From a virus: DNA of 21,513 bases. The stretch is taken from IMG/VR virus record IMGVR_UViG_3300020419_000094, positions 1 to 21,513 of that record, one strand, 5' to 3'. Below the pieces are notes generated by a model. That model saw only the letters and a program-made list of their open reading frames with translations, did no database searches and had not been told where the DNA came from. Below are positions 1 to 6,028 of this stretch, in pieces. Position 1 is the first letter of the stretch, and every line of letters starts with the position of its first letter. The position numbers and the translations under genes are program-made.

Positions 1-38
1 CCGATGACGCTATGCGTCAAGCGATGAATAAGCTTTGA
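1..38 (+). CDS. 3' end of an upstream gene (partial)
   Basis: Reading from base 3, an open frame encodes DDAMRQAMNKL and stops at TGA 36-38. Only eleven residues are visible, so no family can be assigned. It is probably the C-terminus of the preceding early gene. In the cyanophage P-SSP7 an integrase precedes a tRNA-Leu att sequence, so an integrase is possible here, but nothing in these residues shows it. Confidence 0.35.
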   Translation, partial: DDAMRQAMNKL

Positions 39-44
39 CAATGA

Positions 45-126
45 TGCACCAGGGGAGACTTGAACTCCCACACCCGAAGGCACATGTACCTGAAACATGC
101 GCGTCTACCAATTCCGCCACTGGTGC
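45..126 (-). tRNA. tRNA-Leu (anticodon CAG)
   Basis: The reverse complement folds as a class II tRNA. The 7-bp acceptor stem GCACCAG pairs with CTGGTGC and the discriminator is A. U8 is present and the D-arm GCG/CGC encloses a GG-containing loop. The anticodon stem CATGT/ACATG has loop TTCAGGT (anticodon CAG, complement of 90-92), followed by a long variable arm closed by a TTCG-type loop. The T-arm is GGGAG TTCAAGT CTCCC. The long variable arm and anticodon identify leucine, reading CUG. No CCA is encoded. It is the only minus-strand gene in the window, opposed to all phage transcription. It may supplement phage translation, or serve as or derive from an attachment site, since tRNA-Leu is the att target reported for P-SSP7-type cyanophages. 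The structure is clear; the role is inferred. Confidence 0.93.
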
Positions 127-362
127 GTGACGGGATGAACCATACATCACGGGCGCTGGGGTTGACAGCTGACATTGCCCCGTTAGAACGGGCTATCCGT
201 CGAACTACGCGGATCTACCACCCCAGCCAAGGGGGCCTTTAAGCCCTGCCCGGTCATGTTGATGACCGCTTTCACCATCATGAAACCCTGTGAAGACCAG
301 GGAACCTGTTCGTTTCATTACATTCAGGTTCTAACTAGCCTCACCTGTCATCAATGCAAGCG
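127..362. other. Hairpin-rich noncoding region at the left end
   Basis: I find no convincing protein gene here. A 60-codon open frame over 60-242 runs antisense through the tRNA and is not credible. The DNA is rich in inverted repeats. An 8-bp helix (155-162 with 220-227) encloses two smaller hairpins (179-182/189-192 and 195-199/210-214). Next come a perfect 7-bp hairpin with a 4-nt loop (251-257/262-268), a 5-bp hairpin (286-290/298-302) and a 6-bp hairpin (303-308/325-330). The region ends at the terminator at 363. It may be a structured RNA or a processed leader; its identity is unknown. Confidence 0.5.
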
Positions 363-385
363 ACCGGGTCACAAGCCCGGTTTTT
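363..385 (+). terminator. Rho-independent terminator upstream of the RNA polymerase block
   Basis: The 6-bp stem ACCGGG (363-368) / CCCGGT (376-381) has a 7-nt loop and is followed by TTTTC. Its last stem base starts the T run. The T run is on the plus strand only, so it would stop plus-strand transcription from the left before the RNAP gene or allow partial read-through. Confidence 0.65.
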
Positions 386-422
386 CAATAGGGGGCTTCA
401 CTCCCGCTTCTGCAAGTGAGTA

Positions 423-581
423 ATGACAGAATCTAATGAGTATTTGACTCAGGAAGAAATAGACAAATTGTCTCCTGAAGATTATTCCTTTTATCTCGCA
501 CATGGTCGGTTGCCTTACATCGCTGATCAAGAAATAGAAGAGTTGTTTTTTAGGGAATCAGACAAGTTTTACGACGTTTAG
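423..581 (+). CDS. Small acidic hypothetical protein (52 aa)
   Basis: An open frame from ATG 423 to TAG 579-581 encodes 52 residues, starting MTESNEYLTQEEID and ending ESDKFYDV. It is markedly acidic, with no cysteine and no membrane segment. It lies 33 bp before the RNA polymerase gene, on the same strand, just after the terminator. I do not recognise the family. Small early proteins next to the RNAP gene in T7-like phages often modify host functions, but nothing here shows a specific role. The start lacks a strong ribosome site (a weak AAGTGAG lies a few bases upstream). The main support is the position, the coding-like composition and the lack of any competing frame. Confidence 0.5.
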   Translation: MTESNEYLTQEEIDKLSPEDYSFYLAHGRLPYIADQEIEELFFRESDKFYDV

Positions 582-614
582 TTCATTAACTCGCGCAACC
601 ACCCCTCGAAATAA

Positions 615-2954
615 ATGACCGAAACACAAGTTGATCCGTATTCACGTCAGCTTCACCTTGAAACAGTCGAACAAAAAGAGGAGGCCCTTGCCCGTCTCAA
701 CTCGAGAACGACGAGAGCCGAACAACGCAGTTATGCCTCGTCAGCCGTGTGGGGTAAGCACGCCCTCAACGGGCATTTATCCGCGTGCGCCAACGTGGTA
801 GCTGAACGACTAGCCCAGATTGGTAACGGGCGGGCAGGCAAGCATTACGCGGCTGTCCGGTCATGTGTCGGGGAATGCGAACCAGAGGTTCTTGCCCTAC
901 TGGCGATGAAGACCTGCCTCGATGTGCTGGGTAAAGAATCGCGGCCGACCTACATCGTGCTTTGCACTCGTGTGGGTCATTCGGTCCAGTCCGAACTCCG
1001 GCTGCGCTTCTACCAGAAAGAGGACCCGAAACTGTTCCACAACATTGAGGGCAGGTTTCATGCCTCTACAGGCAGCCGTCAAAAGCTGACGGTCTTCCGT
1101 AAAGGCTTCAACGACAAGGGCATCCCCTGGGATACGTGGTCAACTACCACACTCCACGAGGTGGGTGCCTGGCTGATTGAGTGCATCCAAAGGGCACGGG
1201 GTTGGTTCTCCACCCAGACAGCCCAGGAGAGCAAGCGGAGACGCGCCACAATCGTCCGATTCTCCGATGAGTTCCTTGACCTCAAGGATCAAATTATGGA
1301 GCGGGCTAGGGAGCTTGCTAGCTGCCTCTGGCCAATGGTTCATGAGCCTGTCGATTGGACAAATGAGTCCATTGGTGGATACCTAACAGGCGTTGAACGC
1401 GGCTACAGACTTGTGCGCGGGGGTTGCACATTACCGCAGGGGGAACTGCCCCTGGAGATGGTCAATCGTCTTCAGAAGACTGCCTACAAGCTGGACAGGC
1501 GTGTGTACGAGGTGCAGGAGCATTGCTTCCGCAACATGATCTCGATCGGAAAATTTAAAAGACAAGAACGGAAAGAGATTTCAAACCCTCTGACCGAGTC
1601 ATCGTCCGAAGAGGAGATCAGGGCCTACAAACGTCAACGTCGAGAGCTTGAGGACAGAAACGCACAGCTTGAGCGAGAGAACGTCAGGACAACTGAGGTG
1701 ATGTATATCGCCAAACGTTTCATTGATGAACCTCGAATCTGGCTTTGCGCAAATTACGATTATCGGGGAAGAATTTACTTCGTTCAACCAACACTTACAC
1801 CGCAAGGATGTGACCCAGAAAAGGCACTGTATTACTTTGCTGATGAAGGACCCATTAACAGATTTTGGGTAGCCTTCCACGTTGCCACCTGCTATGGATG
1901 CGGGCTTGATAAAGCAACGCTAAGTGAACGGATTGAATGGACTGAATCCCATCCCGATCTCATCACCCAAATAGCCACTGACCCCATTGGCAATATGGAC
2001 CTTTGGGCAAACGCTGATGAGCCTTGGTGCTTTCTTCAGAGTTGCTTTGAATGGTATGAATGTTGTCTTGCTTGCACCAAACCAACGTCAGGTTTGATGT
2101 GTGGGGTAGATGCCACCGCCTCCGGGCTTCAGCATCTCAGCTCTGCCACATTGGATCAGACAGCGGCCAGCCTTGTGAATGTTTGTAAGACAGATAAACC
2201 TGTCGATGCTTACGCGATCATTGCTGAAAAGGCAAAAGCACATGTACGACCTGAGGTTCGCGATTGGCTCAATCGCAAAATCACCAAAAGGCCAACTATG
2301 TGTTTGCCTTATGGGATTACTAGGCACACTGCCAGAGGACACATACGGGACGCATTGTTAGAACAAGGCAGGGATTTAAGTGAGAAAGGTTTACTTACCG
2401 AGATCACTACTGCCATCTACGAGCACGCAATCCCTGGTGTGTTTACTGGTCCTATCAAAGTGATGCACTGGATCAAACAGGTTGTCCGTCAAAAGATGAA
2501 CAAGCCTGGAGCAGAGCATCTCCAATGGGTCACCCCTGCAGGTTTCATCGTCCGGCAGGACTTGCGGAAACCAATCACCCGCCGAGTCAACACCCACCTC
2601 ATGGGCGTGGGTCGCATCACCGCCAGTGTCTACCTAGGCCCCGGTGAGGTTGATGTGAATCACCACTGCTCAGCTTCGTCGCCAAATTTGGTGCATAGCT
2701 GGGACTCTGCTCTCCTCATGTTCACGTTCTCCTGCTGGGGTAAACCCTGGACTTCCATCCACGATTGTGTGATGGCCAGGTCATGTGACATGGACGCCTT
2801 GTCTCGGGAGATTCGTCTGCACCACGCCGAGATGTATAAGGGCGAGCCCCTCAAAGAATGGGCAGAACAGATCGGGGTCGAAGTACCTGACGATCTGATG
2901 GTCGGAGATCTGGATGTTGATGAGGTGAACGACTCACCTTATTTCTTCTGTTAA
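615..2954 (+). CDS. T7-like single-subunit DNA-directed RNA polymerase
   Basis: This enzyme would transcribe the phage middle and late genes from phage-specific promoters. At 779 aa it is shorter than T7 RNAP (883 aa). The catalytic motifs are visible and spaced as in T7. Motif A DATASGLQHLS has catalytic D499 (T7 D537). In the motif B region ITKRPTMCLPYG, R554, K558 and Y566 match T7 R627, K631 and Y639 with identical spacing. In motif C, SIHDCV has D717 (T7 D812). The DYRGRIY and VHSWDSALL blocks are also T7-family signatures. The first ATG at 615 gives MTETQVDPYSRQ; no Shine-Dalgarno sequence is visible. The most divergent part relative to T7 is the N-terminal promoter-reading half, so promoter specificity should differ from T7. 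Confidence 0.97.
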   Translation: MTETQVDPYSRQLHLETVEQKEEALARLNSRTTRAEQRSYASSAVWGKHALNGHLSACANVVAERLAQIGNGRAGKHYAAVRSCVGECEPEVLALLAMKTCLDVLGKESRPTYIVLCTRVGHSVQSELRLRFYQKEDPKLFHNIEGRFHASTGSRQKLTVFRKGFNDKGIPWDTWSTTTLHEVGAWLIECIQRARGWFSTQTAQESKRRRATIVRFSDEFLDLKDQIMERARELASCLWPMVHEPVDWTNESIGGYLTGVERGYRLVRGGCTLPQGELPLEMVNRLQKTAYKLDRRVYEVQEHCFRNMISIGKFKRQERKEISNPLTESSSEEEIRAYKRQRRELEDRNAQLERENVRTTEVMYIAKRFIDEPRIWLCANYDYRGRIYFVQPTLTPQGCDPEKALYYFADEGPINRFWVAFHVATCYGCGLDKATLSERIEWTESHPDLITQIATDPIGNMDLWANADEPWCFLQSCFEWYECCLACTKPTSGLMCGVDATASGLQHLSSATLDQTAASLVNVCKTDKPVDAYAIIAEKAKAHVRPEVRDWLNRKITKRPTMCLPYGITRHTARGHIRDALLEQGRDLSEKGLLTEITTAIYEHAIPGVFTGPIKVMHWIKQVVRQKMNKPGAEHLQWVTPAGFIVRQDLRKPITRRVNTHLMGVGRITASVYLGPGEVDVNHHCSASSPNLVHSWDSALLMFTFSCWGKPWTSIHDCVMARSCDMDALSREIRLHHAEMYKGEPLKEWAEQIGVEVPDDLMVGDLDVDEVNDSPYFFC

Positions 2955-2969
2955 TTGAAATCTCGGACA

Positions 2970-3081
2970 GCACTCACCAAGGTTCAGTGGCAACCCGGTC
3001 CGCCTAAAAAAACTAGACAGGGGCAGGGCCGGCACTCACTGAAAAACCACGGACGCAAAAAAACACGCGGCCAAGGCCGCT
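2970..3081 (+). promoter_or_regulatory. Structured intergenic region between RNAP and SSB genes with repeated GCACTCAC
   Basis: The 135-bp gap holds two copies of GCACTCAC (2970-2977 and 3032-3039). It also holds a nested inverted repeat: TTCAGTG 2983-2989 pairs with CACTGAA 3037-3043, and inside it CCGGTCC 2995-3001 pairs with GGGCCGG 3026-3032 (one G-U). A second hairpin GCGGC-CAAG-GCCGC lies at 3067-3080, ten bases before the SSB start. It could be a terminator, a processing site or a phage promoter region. There is no good T run after either hairpin. The structure is seen; the role is inferred. Confidence 0.45.
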
Positions 3082-3089
3082 AATTTCTC

Positions 3090-3659
3090 ATGCCTAATCG
3101 CTACACGTTCAACACCACTCTCGAAGGCTTCATCAACGTCGGTGAGCCTTCAGGCAAGTACAACAACATGTGCTTCGCCTTCATAATTCCCTCAGATGTT
3201 CTTGAACAAGTTGAGCAAGACTATGAAGGTTTGATGGACTGGGCTAAAAGCAAAGTTCCAAACCCGAATCGAGTTTCCATCAACGCCCGTAAATGGGGTG
3301 AAGATGGTCTGGTTAAGTACAGCTTTGGTGGTGACACCAGTCGCCCTGATCTGGTTTTTGTAGACACTGACGGTCAAATCCTTGATACCGCAACGCGCAA
3401 GTCGATTCGCAAAGGCACCAAAGTGCGCCTCATCTGCGACCAAAAGCCGTACACCAAACCTTCTGTTGGAACGACTATTAAGGTTTTGGGCGTTCAAGTT
3501 ATTGAACTTGTCGCCGGAGCCGTAAGCGACTCTGGTGAAATGACTACTGATGACATCGTTTCGATGTTCTCAGAAGATCCTGTTGATGGCTACAAAGCTG
3601 CATCGCCATCACCTAAGGCTGCTGTTGGCGCAAAAGCTGAGGATTACGAGGACTTCTGA
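3090..3659 (+). CDS. Single-stranded DNA-binding protein, T7 gp2.5-like
   Basis: This 189-aa protein would coat single-stranded DNA at the fork and help coordinate polymerase and helicase. It has the layout of T7 gp2.5 (232 aa): an N-terminal body with beta-rich OB-fold-like sequence (YTFNTTLEGFINVGEP near residues 5-20, then YTKPSVGTTIKVLGVQVIEL about 120-140). The acidic C-terminal tail ends EDYEDF with a terminal phenylalanine, the feature that binds polymerase and helicase in T7. It is the first gene of the replication block, and its stop overlaps the endonuclease I start by one base (TGATG). ATG 3090 is the first start and has no Shine-Dalgarno sequence. The family call rests on position, tail and length rather than strong motifs. 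Confidence 0.82.
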   Translation: MPNRYTFNTTLEGFINVGEPSGKYNNMCFAFIIPSDVLEQVEQDYEGLMDWAKSKVPNPNRVSINARKWGEDGLVKYSFGGDTSRPDLVFVDTDGQILDTATRKSIRKGTKVRLICDQKPYTKPSVGTTIKVLGVQVIELVAGAVSDSGEMTTDDIVSMFSEDPVDGYKAASPSPKAAVGAKAEDYEDF

Positions 3660-4012
3660 TGCGCTTCCGCTCCAAATTTGAGGAGCAGGTAGCAAAGTCA
3701 TTCGATAAACAGGGCCATACATATTTGTATGAGCCCTCTAAAATTACTTACGAGTTATCCTGCTCATATACGCCTGACTTTTGTCTTCCTAACGGTATTT
3801 ATCTAGAGACCAAAGGTTTCTTAAAGCCGTCAGATCGACGGAAGCATATAGCGATTAAGGACCAACATCCAGACCTTGATATTCGATTCGTGTTTATGAG
3901 AGATAACAAGCTCTCTAAAAACTCCAAGCACACTTATGTGAGCTGGGCAGAAAAGCACGGGTTTCAAGCATGTGTCTGGCCCAACATCCCACCCGACTGG
4001 TTTGATGACTGA
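3659..4012 (+). CDS. Endonuclease I, T7 gp3-like Holliday junction resolvase
   Basis: This enzyme resolves branched DNA and helps degrade host DNA. The 117-aa protein keeps the T7 gp3 core (149 aa in T7): FEEQVAKSF, then YTPDFCLPNGIYLETKG, then HPDLDIRFVF. The catalytic set E8, D40, E50 and K52 corresponds to T7 E20, D55, E65 and K67. The C-terminal WAEKHGFQACVWPNIPPDW matches the T7 ending pattern. The N-terminal arm that T7 uses for dimer swapping is about 12 residues shorter. Translation is probably coupled to the SSB through the one-base stop-start overlap. Confidence 0.95.
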   Translation: MRFRSKFEEQVAKSFDKQGHTYLYEPSKITYELSCSYTPDFCLPNGIYLETKGFLKPSDRRKHIAIKDQHPDLDIRFVFMRDNKLSKNSKHTYVSWAEKHGFQACVWPNIPPDWFDD

Positions 4013-4166
4013 TCCTTTCAAGGACTATGTCCGACGTGCCACCAAATCTTTGGTGAATCACTTTCTTGATATGGGTGTTCCAACAGACGACATTCTTCCA
4101 GCGATGGATGATGAACTTGACTTCTTTGAGACTGTTGTCTTTGACACGCTGAGTAATGAGGGATGA
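4005..4166 (+). CDS. Small hypothetical protein (53 aa) between endonuclease I and primase-helicase
   Basis: Starting at ATG 4005, which overlaps the endonuclease stop by 8 nt, this gives MTDPFKDYVRRATKS and ends DTLSNEG. The frame is open back to an ATG at 3972, but that start would overlap endonuclease I by 41 nt, so 4005 is preferred. The protein is acidic with a likely helical middle and no known motif. Its stop overlaps the primase-helicase start by 11 nt, consistent with a translated link in a coupled gene chain. I do not recognise the family. Confidence 0.6.
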   Translation: MTDPFKDYVRRATKSLVNHFLDMGVPTDDILPAMDDELDFFETVVFDTLSNEG

Positions 4167-5745
4167 GGAGTCTTATCCCGTTGAGTCACACATCGCCTGT
4201 CCAGATTGTGGCTCTAGCGATGCCTTGACTATCTACAGCGATGGTCATTCGTTCTGTTACTCCTGCGAAAAATTGACACCCGCTGATGATTCCCGCGTAC
4301 CCACCAACGCGGGTTTTTCCTACACAGGAGAGCATCTAGCGATTCGATCTCGCAAGATCTCTCTCGATACCTGCAAAAAGTTCAATGTGCGTGTGGCTGA
4401 AGGGCCACGATTACGCTTCCCTTACACCGCTGAGTCCGGCCAAGTGGTCGGATACAAAGAGCGTGATAAGGAAAAGAACTTCCGCTGGGTTGGCAAGAAC
4501 GCTGAGAAACGGCTGTTCGGCCAGAACCTCTTTGGAGGTCAAAAGAAAACTCTCGTAATTTGCGAGGGCGAAATGGACGCGCTTTCCATCTGGGAAGCCA
4601 GGCCCAAGTGGCCAGTGGTGTCCATCTTTAGTGGGGCTGCCGGTGCCTACAAGGATCTTCAAAACAACCTGAAGTTCTGTCTTGAGGCAGATCAGATAAT
4701 TCTGATGTATGACCAAGACGATGCCGGACAGCAGGCAGCAATCAAATGCGCCTCTCTCTTTCCACCTGACAAATGTCTGATCGCCCACCTCGCTGGGTAT
4801 AAGGACGCTAGTGAAGCCCTTCAAGCCGGTGATGCTGAGGCTATCCGTCAGGCGATATGGAATGCAGCCCCATATACGCCGAAACAAATTATTGATGGAC
4901 GAGACCTCTTTGATGCTTTACGTGCGCCAACGGTTGGCAGGGATGCTGATTGGTTTGTCGATGATCTCAATACCGTTACTGGTGGTCTTCGATTCTCGGA
5001 GCTTGTTCTTCTCACGGCCCCAACCGGTGGAGGCAAGAGCACCTTTTGTGGTGAACAGTGTCAGTCCCTTGTTCAGCAAGGGTTCAACGTTGGCTACATC
5101 GCTCTCGAAGAAAGCGTAAAGCGGACTGGTCTACGGCTCATGACCGTGGAGGCGAACAAGCCTCTTCACCTCGATAACTCCATTGATGAGGATCTCTTTA
5201 GAGATGCCTTTGATAAGAGTGTCGGATCAGGACGTGTGTTCCTGAGAGACGGCTTTGGTAGTTGTGACCCCGATGCAATCATCGCGGACATGAGATACCT
5301 AGTCAAAGCGAAAAATGTTCAGTGGATCATTCTTGATCACTTGTCGATTCTGCTGTCGGGCAACGCAGCACACGACGAGCGACGTCTTCTAGACGAGTCA
5401 ATGACCCGTTTAAGAGCCTTTACGGAAGAGACCCGTATTGGATTGATTTTAATTAGCCATCTCAGGAGGACTACTGGTGACAAAGGTCACGAGGATGGTG
5501 CGATGGACATCTCGCTTTCCCATCTACGCGGCTCGCACAGCGTGGCGCAACTGTCTGACATTGTTGTCAGCCTGCAGAGAAATGTATCGGCAGGAGAAAA
5601 TATGGCAAAGCTTAAAGTTCTCAAGAACAGGTTTAATGGTTCGACTGGCTCATCGGGTCAGCTCTCGTATAACGCTGAGACCGGACGAATGGTTTCAGTC
5701 AAAGGGCAAGAAAGCGATCAAGAATATGAATTTGGGATCGTTTAA
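4156..5745 (+). CDS. Primase-helicase, T7 gp4-like
   Basis: This bifunctional fork protein of 529 aa (T7 gp4 is 566) makes RNA primers and unwinds DNA as a ring. The N-terminal zinc finger has C15, C18, C34 and C37 (CPDC and CYSC). The Toprim domain has VICEGEMDAL (E137/E139) and LMYDQDDAG. The helicase half carries Walker A APTGGGKS (K294), Walker B IILDHLS (D394) and LISHLRR, followed by the SLSHLRGSHSVAQLSD arginine-finger and DNA-loop region. The acidic C-terminal tail DQEYEFGIV ends in hydrophobic residues rather than the terminal F of T7 gp4. It overlaps the upstream small ORF by 11 nt. Confidence 0.96.
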   Translation: MRDEESYPVESHIACPDCGSSDALTIYSDGHSFCYSCEKLTPADDSRVPTNAGFSYTGEHLAIRSRKISLDTCKKFNVRVAEGPRLRFPYTAESGQVVGYKERDKEKNFRWVGKNAEKRLFGQNLFGGQKKTLVICEGEMDALSIWEARPKWPVVSIFSGAAGAYKDLQNNLKFCLEADQIILMYDQDDAGQQAAIKCASLFPPDKCLIAHLAGYKDASEALQAGDAEAIRQAIWNAAPYTPKQIIDGRDLFDALRAPTVGRDADWFVDDLNTVTGGLRFSELVLLTAPTGGGKSTFCGEQCQSLVQQGFNVGYIALEESVKRTGLRLMTVEANKPLHLDNSIDEDLFRDAFDKSVGSGRVFLRDGFGSCDPDAIIADMRYLVKAKNVQWIILDHLSILLSGNAAHDERRLLDESMTRLRAFTEETRIGLILISHLRRTTGDKGHEDGAMDISLSHLRGSHSVAQLSDIVVSLQRNVSAGENMAKLKVLKNRFNGSTGSSGQLSYNAETGRMVSVKGQESDQEYEFGIV

Positions 5746-6028
5746 GCCCAATCACATGGTTCTTGTTCTTGATTACAACAAACATCAGCACCTAAAACTT
5801 GCTGTTGATGAAGCCTTGTGGGGGACTGAAGGTCGCCACCTGATCAGCGTGTTGTTTCACCAAAACCACAACGCAATCCTGGTGTCCTACAAGATCAAAA
5901 CGTTTCCGACACTAATGATCTTTAACTCAAAGATCGAGGAGGTTACACGTATCTGCGATGAAGACCTTCTTACTGTCCCGTTCTTCCGTAAAGCCCTTGA
6001 GATTATGAGTCATGAGGTTACTGTTTGA
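5726..6028 (+). CDS. Thioredoxin-fold protein without redox cysteines, upstream of DNA polymerase
   Basis: This 100-aa protein (MNLGSFKPNHMVLVLDY to MSHEVTV) starts 20 nt inside the primase-helicase gene and overlaps the DNA polymerase start by 17 nt. Residues 11-17, MVLVLDY, resemble the beta strand before the thioredoxin active site. Residues 55-66, YKIKTFPTLMIF, match the thioredoxin cis-proline segment YGIRGIPTLLLF, with cis-Pro at P61. The CGPC motif is absent; the only cysteine is C77, past the cis-proline. It is therefore unlikely to be an oxidoreductase. Placed directly before a T7-type polymerase, it could be a phage-encoded polymerase accessory factor. The fold call comes from these motifs only and needs a profile or structure check. 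An alternative start at M11 (5756) gives 90 aa. Confidence 0.6.
   Translation: MNLGSFKPNHMVLVLDYNKHQHLKLAVDEALWGTEGRHLISVLFHQNHNAILVSYKIKTFPTLMIFNSKIEEVTRICDEDLLTVPFFRKALEIMSHEVTV

Noticed and set aside
35-190. Host-type promoters from TTGACA at 35-40 and 162-167
   Set aside because: No TATAAT-like box lies 16-18 bp downstream of either hexamer.
155-227. Second tRNA, with an apparent TAG anticodon loop at 182-188
   Set aside because: The outer helix is good, but the anticodon stem has a C-C mismatch, there is no D-stem, and no 5+7 nt T-arm abuts the acceptor. Kept only as a structured region.
60-242. 60-codon open frame on the plus strand
   Set aside because: It runs antisense through the tRNA-Leu and through inverted repeats; composition is not coding-like.
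4411-4887. 158-aa minus-strand ORF
   Set aside because: Antisense to the Toprim region of the primase-helicase, no recognisable family, no start context.
5477-5725. N-terminal extension of the thioredoxin-like ORF to 183 aa
   Set aside because: It overlaps the conserved helicase C-terminus in another frame and has an Arg/Ser-rich shadow composition; ATG 5726 is a better start.
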